This document shows positions 7,915-16,179 of a DNA stretch of 36,413 nucleotides, one piece after another. The stretch comes from an uncultured Nitrospira sp. (lineage in GTDB: Bacteria > Nitrospirota > Nitrospiria > Nitrospirales > Nitrospiraceae): assembly GCA_902500715.1 (NCBI GenBank), contig CABVRO010000024.1, forward strand, positions 1 to 36,413. The letters are read 5' to 3'. Each line of letters begins with the position of its first letter. The first letter of the stretch is position 1. Below the pieces are notes generated by a model, which was not told the DNA's origin, did no database searches, and was given only the letters and a program-made list of their open reading frames with translations. Made by a program: the position numbers and the translations under genes.

Positions 7915-8760
7915 TCATGTTCGGCGGAGAAAGTCCGGGCGGTCGCGGATGGCGACCATCTTCACCAGGTCTCGGATCGACAGGACTCCGACGACCTTTT
8001 CATGTTCCGTGACAGCCAGGTGGCGGATTCGTTTCGCGGACATCCGTTCACTGGCATCGCGGATGGTGCGATTGATATCGATGTCGAGTAACGGCGAATT
8101 CATGAGCGCACCCACACGCAGGGTCTGCGGGTCGAGTTGATAGGCCAGCAGTTTGCGCACCAGGTCGCCTTCGGTGATGATGCCCACAAGTTCGTCGGCT
8201 TCCATTACAAACAGCGCTCCGATGTGTTTGTCCGCCATCCGTTGCGCCGCGTCGAGGGCCGTTTCGTCGCTGCCGATGGTTTCGATGGCGGTTTTCATCA
8301 GGACGCTCAACGGGCGGTAGACATTCGTGAGCGCCTGTACCGGCCCGCCGTCTGCATCGACGAAGTGTCTCACCAGGTCGCGGATCGAAATGATTCCGAG
8401 CACATCCGTCCCTTCAGCGACTACGAGGTGTCGCACGTTCTTGCTCTGCATCAGATGACTGGCATCGACCATCGGACGATCCGGCGCGATGGTGATGAGG
8501 GGACTGCTCATGATGTCGGCCATGCTGGTGTGAGAGGGAACGCGGCCCGGTGCCAGTACCTTGGCGACGAGATCGGTTTCGGTTACGATTCCCGCAATTC
8601 GGCAATCGTTGTGTGGACGATCGAAGCATTCGATCAGTACAGAGCCGACGCTTCGCGTCCGCATTCTAGTGGCGACGGTCACGACGGAGGTATCCTGCGG
8701 AACGACTTCCAATTGGCGGTGCATATAGTCGCTGACGTGCTGGCCCGATACGGTCGTCAT
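7915..8760 (-). CDS. Four-CBS-domain protein (two Bateman modules)
   Basis: The protein has 281 residues and consists almost entirely of four CBS repeats. Their ends are visible as GIVTETDLVAKVL, GIISIRDLVRHFV, GIITEGDLVRKLL and GVLSIRDLVKMV. No catalytic or membrane domain is attached. CBS pairs bind adenosine nucleotides (ATP, ADP, AMP, SAM) or NAD derivatives and act as energy-state sensors. The start has AAGGAG five bases upstream. It lies 92 bases downstream of the P-type ATPase gene on the same strand, which suggests co-transcription, and is followed by a strong hairpin. The partner protein it regulates is unknown. Confidence 0.92.
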   Translation of the reverse strand: MTTVSGQHVSDYMHRQLEVVPQDTSVVTVATRMRTRSVGSVLIECFDRPHNDCRIAGIVTETDLVAKVLAPGRVPSHTSMADIMSSPLITIAPDRPMVDASHLMQSKNVRHLVVAEGTDVLGIISIRDLVRHFVDADGGPVQALTNVYRPLSVLMKTAIETIGSDETALDAAQRMADKHIGALFVMEADELVGIITEGDLVRKLLAYQLDPQTLRVGALMNSPLLDIDINRTIRDASERMSAKRIRHLAVTEHEKVVGVLSIRDLVKMVAIRDRPDFLRRT

Positions 8761-8852
8761 AGGAGCTCCTTTTCTTCAACATGAATTTCGGTGGCTGGCA
8801 TCGCGAACGTGCACGATTGTCTCTCATCGGTCTCAATCGATCCAGGCATACG

Positions 8853-11651
8853 TCACGTCCCCCGACCGGGTTGCAGAGAGAGTCGAGCGCCCATTCGCCC
8901 GCGGACGAATTTCTGAAGTTCGTCTGCCAGGAGCAAGCCGATGGCCCCGAGCGCCAGCGGTCCGAAGATCCAGGCCGGGAGCGAGGCGGTGCCCAAGACC
9001 AGATGTCCGACCGGGCTGTAGGTCATGACGAGCAGGATGGTCAGTTCGACGGCGACACCCACCAGGATCAAGGGATTGCTCAACCAGCCGAGCTGGAACG
9101 CCGAGATGCGGTCGGAGCGGCAGGCAAAGACATTCGCGACCTGTGCCGCCACGATTCCGGCGAATGTGACCGTGGTCGCTTCCTTGTATAACGAAGAATT
9201 CCAATCGACCGGATCTCCCCAATTCCAGCCGTGGCTCGTCAGATAGAGAAAAAACCCTCCCATGGCAATGCCGGCTTCGATCAATCCCAGGAAGGCGTAG
9301 GCTCTCAGGAGCACGTCTCGGCTGAGGAGTCGTTCGGTGCGAGGTCGCGGGGGATCGTCCATCACCCCGCCCTCCGGCGGTTCTGCGGCCAGGGCCAGTG
9401 CCGGGACCATGTCTGTTCCCAAATCGACGGCCAGAATTTGCGGGATCGTGAGGGCGAGCGGCATCGACGAGAGCCCGAAGCCCAGATACGGCACGATCTC
9501 CGGGACGTTGCTGGCCAACACATACGTGACGAACTTGCGAATATTGGTATAGACGGCCCGGCCTTCTTCGATGGCGTCGACAATGGTGGCAAAATTGTCG
9601 TCGAGCAGAATCATGGAAGCCGTCTCTTTGGCCACGTCCGTTCCGGCGATCCCCATGGCGATGCCGATGTCGGCAGTTTTCAAGGCCGGCGCGTCATTGA
9701 CCCCGTCGCCTGTCACGGCGACCACTTCACGCATTTCCTTGAGTGCCGAGACGATGCGCATTTTATGCCGGGGCGCCATGCGGGCAAAGATCGGATCCGG
9801 TTCGCCGGGAGTGGTCGGGGTGAGCAGTCGGCGCAGCTGATCGTCGCTGAATGTGTCGATGTGCGCCCCTTCGATGACCGGGACGAAATGGCCCGGCGGC
9901 GTGGCTATCGTTTCCGGAGCCAGCCCGACCTTGCGCGCGACGGCCAATGCCGTCAAGGGATGGTCGCCGGTAATCATCATGACACGGACCCCGGCCCGTC
10001 GGCATTTCTTGATCGCGTCCGGCACTTCACGGTGTGGCGGGTCCATCATGGCGACGAGTCCGAGAAACGTCAGTCCCTGTTCTACCGTGTCGGCCTCCAA
10101 TTGCTCCACGCCGCGTTCGACTTCTCGCATGGCCACGGCCAGCACCCGGTACGCCTGCTGAGCGAAGGCCTGACTCTGGGCCAGCACTTTTTTGCGGCAG
10201 TCGACGGTGAGCTCGGCGGGTGTCGCCGATCCCTGCTGCCTGGTGCACAACGGCAAGACCGATTCCGGCGCGCCTTTGGTGAAGGCGAGCAGCCGACCTT
10301 CGCTCCAGTGCAGCGTCGTCATTCGTTTACGATCGGCATCGAAGGGGATTTCGCCCATGCGCCGGAGCGGCGGGCGATGGAGGAGTCCGTGGTCCGCGGC
10401 AAACTCCAGCAGCGCCGTCTCAGTGGGATCGCCGGTGGTGCGGCTACGCCCGTCCGAGTGGCGCGTGCGCTTGGCGTTGTTGCAATGAACGATGGCGTCG
10501 AACAAGGGACGCCATCGTTCCGATTCGGGCGCGGTGATGAGACGATTCCTGGTGAACAAACAGCCCTCTCGCGATTCGACGACGAGGTCGTCCACGTAGA
10601 GCCTGTCGAGCCGCATCCGGTTTTCCGTCAGTGTCCCGGTCTTGTCGGTGCAGATCACGGTGGTGCATCCCAGTGTTTCAACGGAGGCGAGGTGTTTGAT
10701 GAGCGCTTTTCGCGCGGCCATGCGCTGGCTACCTATGGCAAGGGCTAGGGTGACGGTCGGCAGAAGCCCTTCTGGCACATTGGCGACGATGATGCCGATG
10801 CCGAAAATCGCGCTGGTCCAGAAGCTCAATCCCATCCCGAGGCCGATGATGAAAAAGGCCAGCCCCATCAGGAAGGAGAGTGCGGCGACGACATGCGTCA
10901 CCTTCACGATCTCCTGTTGGAGTGGGCTCAACCCTGTTTGTACCGTTGTCGTGAGATGCGCGATTTTTCCGAATTCGGTGTTGAGCCCTGTGGCAAAGAC
11001 GACTCCGTGACCATGGCCGGAGAGGACCGTGGTTCCGGCAAAAGCCAGATTCGCAATGTCGAGCGGATGGCCGTCGGTGATGGGATCGGCCGACCGTCGT
11101 TGCGGTTTCGATTCGCCGGTGAGAGAGGAGTTATCGACGCGCATGCCGACGGCTGCGGTGAGTCTCGCATCGGCAGGAATCTGCTCACCCTCTTCCAGCA
11201 CGAGCACATCGCCCGGTACCAGTTCGCTGCGGGCAATCTGTTGCTGTTGTCCGTCGCGAAGGACCCAGGCTTGGGCCGGCAGCATGCTGCGTAAAGCCTG
11301 AACCGCGCGTTCGGCCTTATATTCTTGCAGGAAGGCGAAAATGGCATTGATGAGAATCACGCCGAGGATGGCCCACCCCAATGTCGCCATGTCTTCGCCC
11401 GAGTGGAGGGCGTCGGCGAGGAACGCCAGGCCTGCCGCCAGCCACAGGAGCAGCGCGAGGAAATGCGTGAATTGACGTGCAAAACGGGCGATGAGCGGCA
11501 TCCCGCGCAACGCCTGGAGACTATTGGGCCCGTACCGGAGGGTTCGTCGTCGGACATCGTCCGCCGAGAGGCCCTCCGGAGTGGTGGCGAGCGCGCGATA
11601 CACCTGGCTGGGAGCCAGGCGGCAGACTTCTAGCGCAGTCAGTTCAGGCAC
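8853..11651 (-). CDS. P-type cation ATPase, class IIC-like
   Basis: About 932 residues from GTG 11651, which has GAGG five bases upstream and overlaps the USP stop by eight bases; a frame extending to ATG 11687 would overlap the USP by 44. Domains in order are: cation-ATPase N domain, M1-M2 (FLALLLWLAAGLAFLA), actuator loop TGES near residue 178, M4 NVPEGLLPTVTLAL, phosphorylation site DKTGTLT with Asp near 336, hinge GDGVNDAPA, then M5-M10. The M6 sequence DLGTDMVPALALA matches the DLGTDMVPAISLA pattern of Na,K- and H,K-ATPases (two ion-binding Asp), and PEGLL agrees with the same class. Transport of Na+ or K+ is therefore likelier than Ca2+, but this is inferred. A CtpF-type role under energy stress is an alternative reading. 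Confidence 0.93.
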   Translation of the reverse strand: MPELTALEVCRLAPSQVYRALATTPEGLSADDVRRRTLRYGPNSLQALRGMPLIARFARQFTHFLALLLWLAAGLAFLADALHSGEDMATLGWAILGVILINAIFAFLQEYKAERAVQALRSMLPAQAWVLRDGQQQQIARSELVPGDVLVLEEGEQIPADARLTAAVGMRVDNSSLTGESKPQRRSADPITDGHPLDIANLAFAGTTVLSGHGHGVVFATGLNTEFGKIAHLTTTVQTGLSPLQQEIVKVTHVVAALSFLMGLAFFIIGLGMGLSFWTSAIFGIGIIVANVPEGLLPTVTLALAIGSQRMAARKALIKHLASVETLGCTTVICTDKTGTLTENRMRLDRLYVDDLVVESREGCLFTRNRLITAPESERWRPLFDAIVHCNNAKRTRHSDGRSRTTGDPTETALLEFAADHGLLHRPPLRRMGEIPFDADRKRMTTLHWSEGRLLAFTKGAPESVLPLCTRQQGSATPAELTVDCRKKVLAQSQAFAQQAYRVLAVAMREVERGVEQLEADTVEQGLTFLGLVAMMDPPHREVPDAIKKCRRAGVRVMMITGDHPLTALAVARKVGLAPETIATPPGHFVPVIEGAHIDTFSDDQLRRLLTPTTPGEPDPIFARMAPRHKMRIVSALKEMREVVAVTGDGVNDAPALKTADIGIAMGIAGTDVAKETASMILLDDNFATIVDAIEEGRAVYTNIRKFVTYVLASNVPEIVPYLGFGLSSMPLALTIPQILAVDLGTDMVPALALAAEPPEGGVMDDPPRPRTERLLSRDVLLRAYAFLGLIEAGIAMGGFFLYLTSHGWNWGDPVDWNSSLYKEATTVTFAGIVAAQVANVFACRSDRISAFQLGWLSNPLILVGVAVELTILLVMTYSPVGHLVLGTASLPAWIFGPLALGAIGLLLADELQKFVRGRMGARLSLQPGRGT

Positions 11652-12549
11652 GCCATCCTCGTACGATGAGCACCGAACAGGGAGCATACTTCAGCAGCGT
11701 TTCCGAAACGCTGCCCAATTGAAGCCGTTCGGAGCCCGTCAAGCCTCGTGAGCCGGCCACGAGCAGATCCACCTTATTTGAGGCGGCCTGCCGGATGATC
11801 GTGTCGGTCACATGATCGACCTTCACCTGCGTCGTGACGGCACAACCTTCTGCCAGGAAACGATCGCGCAAGTGCTCTACAACCTGTTCAGCGGCCTGAC
11901 GTTTCGGGATCGAGATCTGCTCCACCTGGTCCTTCGACAGGTACGTGGCCGCCAGTTCGGTCATGGCCGGTTCGACGACCGACAGCACCGTGATGTGTGC
12001 GGATTCGGGAAGCAGGCGCTGGCAGAGAAAACGGCAGGCGCCTTGGGAGTGTTTCGAGGCATCCGCCGCAAAGAGCACGTGAGAGAGAGCTGTGAGGGGC
12101 CGCTTGACCACCAACACCGGGCAGGCAGCCAAGGCGCTCACTTTACGGGACACACTGCCCAGGAGGTAATGTTCTGCGTCGCTCAGGCCGCGGGAGCCCA
12201 GCACGAGCAGATCGGTCTTTTTCTGCTTGGCCAGCTTCGTGATGGTATCGGCCACGCGGCCATGGGCGAGGATCGTGTCGATGGCCGTGCGCGGCTTCGT
12301 GGTGGCCTGTTTTAGCGCGATTTTTGCCAGACCTTCGAAGCGCCGCAGAATCTGATCGCCGACCTTCGTCATGGCGGCGATAGCCTGTTTCGAGACAGCG
12401 GCCTGTTTACGAGCGGCGGATTTCAGCGATGCGCTGTCCACGACATGGACCAACGTGACGGAGTCGGGTGGGCGACTGGCGATCGCTTCCAGCATCTGCA
12501 CGCTCCACTCGGCGAACTCGGATCCATCCACCGCGATCATCATCTTCAT
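11644..12549 (-). CDS. Tandem universal stress protein (two USP domains)
   Basis: The protein has 301 residues from ATG 12549 (MKMMIAVDGSEFAE), chosen for GGGAGA seven bases upstream. Two UspA folds are fused, each with the ATP-binding signature G-x2-G-x9-G-S: GSRGLSDAEHYLLGSVS and GSRGLTGSERLQLGSVS, followed by CPVLVVK and CSVLIVR. Such proteins are cytosolic ATP-binding stress and dormancy factors, like mycobacterial Rv2623. The stop overlaps the start of the P-type ATPase gene, so the two are translationally coupled and the pair probably shares control. A sigma-54-like motif lies 44 bases upstream. Confidence 0.93.
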   Translation of the reverse strand: MKMMIAVDGSEFAEWSVQMLEAIASRPPDSVTLVHVVDSASLKSAARKQAAVSKQAIAAMTKVGDQILRRFEGLAKIALKQATTKPRTAIDTILAHGRVADTITKLAKQKKTDLLVLGSRGLSDAEHYLLGSVSRKVSALAACPVLVVKRPLTALSHVLFAADASKHSQGACRFLCQRLLPESAHITVLSVVEPAMTELAATYLSKDQVEQISIPKRQAAEQVVEHLRDRFLAEGCAVTTQVKVDHVTDTIIRQAASNKVDLLVAGSRGLTGSERLQLGSVSETLLKYAPCSVLIVRGWRA

Positions 12550-12855
12550 ATGTGGTTCTCCCAGGGTGCACGACCGCTCCGGGGTAGAGTTTGCATCGGG
12601 TATGCCTGAATGCGGTCCGATCACGACGCGGTAATTGTGTGCGATGCCAGGCGGTTGGCAGGTTTGCCGGTCAGTCGTGGTGGGTAGTTGCGGCGTTTTG
12701 CAGCAGTCGGCGTGGCGATATTGGGGTAATTGGCATCAGTGCGAGGGGAGATCCGACCGGCCATGGTTCGGAGGACATGCGTCCGTGCACGTTGTCTGAT
12801 CGGTCGGCGCTCAGGCATCACGATTGCGTGAGAAGGCCGGAGGGAGGGATGCGCA
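12550..12855. other. Divergent intergenic region between USP and secreted-protein genes
   Basis: There are 306 bases without a gene. It contains the candidate -24/-12 promoter of the minus-strand USP (12593-12606), a TGCCA-N6-TGGCA inverted repeat (12645-12660) and the ribosome binding site GGAGGG of the plus-strand gene at about 12840. Nothing else is recognised. Confidence 0.5.
12591..12608 (-). promoter_or_regulatory. Candidate sigma-54 promoter for USP/P-type ATPase unit
   Basis: On the minus strand the sequence reads AGGCATACCCGATGCA: GG and GC are separated by exactly ten bases, and 8 of the 12 consensus positions of TGGCACG-N4-TTGCW match. The GC lies 44 bases before ATG 12549. It is the weakest of three such matches in the window. 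Confidence 0.35.
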
Positions 12856-13398
12856 ATGTTTGAGAGGCGAGTCTTTGCGATGATGATCGGGATGGTGGCG
12901 TTGAGTGTGTGGCTGGCCTGGGTGAAGCCGGTCGCTGCGGGGGTGACGACACGTGTGGTTTCGAACGGTGACGCGATCGAACTGGAAATCCCAACCGATG
13001 TCGGAACGCAGAAGGAGACCCTTCCGCTTTATCACAGCGGGAAGATCCGCTATTTCAGCGCCGGCATCGGCCAGGTCGAGCGTGAAGCGGCATACCCTCC
13101 GTTTCCCTTGAAGCTGGTGTTTACAGCAGGCGGGAAGCCGTTCGTGACGGGGGTGGAGGTCGTGCTTCGCCAAAGCAAGGGGGCGACGCTGTTGACGGTT
13201 CCGCGGGAGCAGGTGACGGGCCCCTGGCTCTTTATCGATCTGCCTGATGGTACCTATGAGGTGGCGGCCACGTTGGGTGGCCAGATACAACAGGTGAAGG
13301 GGATGAAAGTCCGGCGAGGACATATCACCACGCAGCATGTACGTTGGGCGGAGGATCGTAGCCCCTCGTTGCCCGCTGACGTAGGCCCGGAATCGTAG
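12856..13398 (+). CDS. Secreted protein with carboxypeptidase-regulatory-like fold
   Basis: The protein has 180 residues. A signal peptide (MMIGMVALSVWLAWVKPVAA-G) precedes a mature part with SGKIRYFSAGIGQVERE, PLKLVFTAGGKPFVTGVEV and GPWLFIDLPDGTYEVAATLGG. The last is the P-x-G-x-Y-x-V pattern of carboxypeptidase-D regulatory or transthyretin-like sandwiches. Similar stand-alone periplasmic proteins exist in proteobacteria without a known function. GGAGGG precedes the ATG by about seven bases. Two CBS genes follow at 31 and 44 bases, so the three probably form an operon. Confidence 0.75.
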   Translation: MFERRVFAMMIGMVALSVWLAWVKPVAAGVTTRVVSNGDAIELEIPTDVGTQKETLPLYHSGKIRYFSAGIGQVEREAAYPPFPLKLVFTAGGKPFVTGVEVVLRQSKGATLLTVPREQVTGPWLFIDLPDGTYEVAATLGGQIQQVKGMKVRRGHITTQHVRWAEDRSPSLPADVGPES

Positions 13399-13429
13399 CA
13401 GACACAAAGGGGATGGCCAAGGAGGATGC

Positions 13430-13894
13430 ATGGTGAGGACAGGCAAGGCTCCGGCGAGACGAACGGCCGGTCAGGCGCGCGCCGGCAGAGGGTTTGAGCA
13501 GCTGACGGTGAAGGATATCATCAAGAAGCGGGTGACGCCCGCGCGACTCGACATGAAAGGCGACAAGGTGGCGGCCTTGCTGGTGAAGGAGGGCTACGCG
13601 GTGGCGGTGGTGGATAAGGCCCGGCGGCTCGTCGGGGTCGTGAGCGAGCATGACCTCCTGTCGGCCCTCGATGTCGGTCGTGCGTGGAAAGAGCAGCAGG
13701 CGGACGAGCTGATGAGCGCCAATCCCTATTCGGTGAGGCCGGAGACCACGCTGCCGACGCTGGTCCATGTGTTGACGGAGAGCGATCTCCTTTCGGCTCC
13801 GGTGGTGAATGAGGCCGACCGGTTCCTGGGTGTCGTCACGCGTCGCGATGTGCTGCGGGCGGCACTCCGTCCGGTCAAGACACGGCGTCGCTAA
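13430..13894 (+). CDS. CBS-pair protein
   Basis: The protein has 154 residues. A basic N-terminal 20 residues (GKAPARRTAGQARAG) precedes one Bateman module: VKDIIKKRVTPARLD ... RLVGVVSEHDLLSAL and ADELMSANPYSVRPETTL ... FLGVVTRRDVLRAAL. The ATG follows AAGGAGG at 13419-13425. The protein probably senses adenylates or another nucleotide; its target is unknown. It is followed 44 bases later by a second CBS-pair gene. Confidence 0.9.
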   Translation: MVRTGKAPARRTAGQARAGRGFEQLTVKDIIKKRVTPARLDMKGDKVAALLVKEGYAVAVVDKARRLVGVVSEHDLLSALDVGRAWKEQQADELMSANPYSVRPETTLPTLVHVLTESDLLSAPVVNEADRFLGVVTRRDVLRAALRPVKTRRR

Positions 13895-13938
13895 ACACGC
13901 GGTCTGATCGGCCGTCCGACGCGGAGAGAGGATGATGT

Positions 13939-14373
13939 ATGCGTCGAATTGATCTGTTGACTCAGGCCTGTGACCCGAAAACGTTGACGGTGGGGCAGCT
14001 GATGCAGGACGCGGTGTTTACCTGCACGCCAAGGACCGACGCGCTGACCATCGGCCGCCTCATGACCAAACAGAATTTCGGCGGATTGCCCGTGGTCGGA
14101 GACGATGGTGTCCTGCTCGGGCTGGTGACGGAGTACGACCTGCTGCAAGCCATGATCGAGGGGCGGGATTTGCGCATAGTGCTAGCGTTGGAAATCATGA
14201 CGACGGCACCGCTCACGGCGCGGGAGGAGATGTTGCTCGACGAAGTCGCGAACCTGTTTCAGGATCGTTACGTGACTCGTCTTCCGGTGGTGCGGGGGAA
14301 GAAACTGGTCGGTCTGGTGGCAAGGCGGGATCTTTTGCACGGGTACATGCAGGCATCGGCCTATTGGTCGTAG
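13939..14373 (+). CDS. CBS-pair protein
   Basis: The protein has 144 residues forming a single Bateman module: TVGQLMQDAVFTCTPRTD ... VLLGLVTEYDLLQAMI and VLALEIMTTAPLTAREEM ... KLVGLVARRDLLHGYM. GAGAGAGGA lies just upstream of the ATG. Its sequence differs clearly from the preceding CBS gene, so this is not a recent duplication; the two may form a hetero-pair. It resembles DosR-type hypoxic response CBS proteins (HRP1) in size and architecture. Confidence 0.9.
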   Translation: MRRIDLLTQACDPKTLTVGQLMQDAVFTCTPRTDALTIGRLMTKQNFGGLPVVGDDGVLLGLVTEYDLLQAMIEGRDLRIVLALEIMTTAPLTAREEMLLDEVANLFQDRYVTRLPVVRGKKLVGLVARRDLLHGYMQASAYWS

Positions 14374-14454
14374 GGAAACGCGAGAAACACGTGACATCCT
14401 GATCGTCTACCGCTCGCCTGAAGAATCGGCATTCACGCCGCTGCGTGACCGACT

Positions 14455-14682
14455 CTATGACAACATGAATAAATCTTCCCCCTGTCTCCAGTCGTAGGAT
14501 TCCGCATAAGCCGGCTGACCCTCTCCCTCGCGATCCACCAACATGCGCCGGTGTCCGTCTTGGTCGGCGTCATACCGATAGAACAGCGGGTGAGGGGCCA
14601 CGTCTCACGGCTCGGTGGCGGGGTCGTCATAGGCCAGCCCGAGGATGTGCCGAGGGTGGGATAGGAGAAGGCGTCCTCTCAC
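14455..14682 (-). pseudogene. Small decayed ORF with in-frame TGA downstream of pentapeptide gene
   Basis: On the minus strand a GTG at 14682, overlapping the pentapeptide stop by one base (TAGTG), opens a frame reading RGRLLLSHPRHILGLAYDD PATEP, then TGA at 14605-14607. The frame then continues as DVAPHPLFYRYDADQDGHRR and MLVDREGEGQPAYAESYDW to a TAG at 14455-14457. The second half has protein-like composition (DADQDG, an EF-hand-like loop start). Restoring TGA to CGA would give one continuous protein of about 75 residues. No ribosome binding site or homologue is recognised, so this may also be chance. Confidence 0.3.
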
Positions 14683-16112
14683 TACTTACGAGGCCGCGGG
14701 CGTGACTGTGTGCAGGGCTTCGGCCTCTGGAGATCGGACGGAATCCTGGTTGCCTCATCGAGGCAGGCTGCATCCAGCTGTGCCTGCACCAATCCCAGTG
14801 CGCCGCTCAGGTTCGTGCCTCGCAAGTCGGCCTGGCCAAGATCGGCGTTGTTCAGCAGAGCTCCCGTCAAATCGGACGTACTGAGATTGGCTCCGCGCAG
14901 ATTGGCTTCCTGGAGATTGGTCTGGACCAGGACGGCGTGGCTGATGTCGGCCTGACTCAGGTCGGCCGCCACCAGATTCGCCAATTCCAGATTGGCTTCG
15001 CTGAGCCGGGCCTGCTGCAGATGGGCGTTCGGAGCGTAGATTTCGGTGAGGTCGGCTTTCCGGAGATCGGCTCGCGCGAGTTGCGTCCCGATGAGGACGG
15101 CATGATGCAGGTTGGCCCCGTGCAGGTTGGCGCCCGAGAGGTTCGCCTTGTACAGCACCGTCATCGTGAGGGTGGCTGAGTCCAGTCTGGCTTTCACGAG
15201 GTTGGCTCCTTCCATGTTCGCATTTTCCAGATTGGCTCGCTGCAGGTTGGCGCCGCCCAGATGGGTAAAGCGAAAATCCGCACCGCGAAGGCTGGCCTCA
15301 TGGAGGTCCGCACGCGCCAGCGAGGCATCGTCCAAGTAGGCGCTCTCCAGATCTGCTTCGACGAGTGACGCGCCGTCGAGGTTGGCGCTGTCCATCAAGG
15401 CGCCCTGCAGGTTGGCCCGGCGTAAATTGGCCTGGCGCAAAGTGGTCCGTCGGAGGTCGGTTCCGGCGAGGTCGGCGTCGGTGAGAGTGGCCTTCGACAG
15501 ATTCGCGCCATAAAAATAGCCGTCCAGGAGGGTGGCGTTGCTGAGGTCAGCGCCCTGCAGATCCGCATCCTCAAAATGAGCCCGCTCCAGGAGCGCTTCC
15601 CGGAAGCGCGCGCCTTGCAGGTTGGCCCCGTAAAACGCGGCTTCGTCGGCAGCGATGCGATCGAGATGGGCCTTGACCAGTATCGCCTTGCGTAGATCGG
15701 CGCCTTCAAGATTGGCGTCGTCCAGTACCGCCTGGGAGAGGTCCGCGCCTTTGAGGTGGGCCTGCACCAGACTTGCGGTGCGAAGATTCGAGCCTTTCAG
15801 GATCGCCCCTTCGAGATTGATCCGCTCGAGGTTGGCGCCTACCAGGCGAAGTTGTCGAAGATCGGCGCGACAGAGATTGGCACGGCGGCCATCGGGGGAG
15901 TTCCGGTTTTCCAGCCAACGGGCATGGGACTGGAGCACTGTGTCCAATATTTTTGACGTTGGACGCGTCTGCTTGAAGGCGCTCTCGCAGGTATTGCCGG
16001 AGGAGGGTTTGGGCGCCGGCCTCGGCGCGGCGTCGGCACCGGCCGGCAGGGAGAGTAACGCCGCCACCACCCAACCGGCAACGATGGTGCGGGGAACAGA
16101 ATGCTGGTTCAT
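14682..16112 (-). CDS. Exported pentapeptide-repeat protein
   Basis: The protein has 476 residues from ATG 16112, which follows AAGGAGG; a frame reaching 16157 has no such site. A signal peptide (TIVAGWVVAALLSLPAGADA-A) is followed by a short Cys-containing linker and then roughly 75 uninterrupted A-[DN]-L-x-x pentapeptides (for example GADLSQAVLDDANLEGADLR), ending near KPCTQSRPRPRK. Such repeats fold into a right-handed square beta-helix. The gene shows matching 15-base DNA periodicity. The export signal argues against a cytosolic gyrase-mimic (MfpA/Qnr) role and favours a periplasmic scaffold. It is 67 bases downstream of pncB and may be the last intact gene of that run. Confidence 0.92.
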   Translation of the reverse strand: MNQHSVPRTIVAGWVVAALLSLPAGADAAPRPAPKPSSGNTCESAFKQTRPTSKILDTVLQSHARWLENRNSPDGRRANLCRADLRQLRLVGANLERINLEGAILKGSNLRTASLVQAHLKGADLSQAVLDDANLEGADLRKAILVKAHLDRIAADEAAFYGANLQGARFREALLERAHFEDADLQGADLSNATLLDGYFYGANLSKATLTDADLAGTDLRRTTLRQANLRRANLQGALMDSANLDGASLVEADLESAYLDDASLARADLHEASLRGADFRFTHLGGANLQRANLENANMEGANLVKARLDSATLTMTVLYKANLSGANLHGANLHHAVLIGTQLARADLRKADLTEIYAPNAHLQQARLSEANLELANLVAADLSQADISHAVLVQTNLQEANLRGANLSTSDLTGALLNNADLGQADLRGTNLSGALGLVQAQLDAACLDEATRIPSDLQRPKPCTQSRPRPRK

Positions 16113-16179
16113 GAACGGGCCTCCTTCAAGAAGATTCGGTGCTGCGGTGAATGGCATGGTTCCGGGAGCATCATGTGGC

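Noticed and set aside
9231..10748. A 505-codon open frame antisense to the P-type ATPase
   Set aside because: The opposite strand carries all ATPase motifs; the antisense translation shows no recognisable domain.
14682..16112. Periodic DNA repeat that might be taken for a CRISPR or satellite array
   Set aside because: The 15-base periodicity is explained by pentapeptide-repeat codons in one long exported protein.
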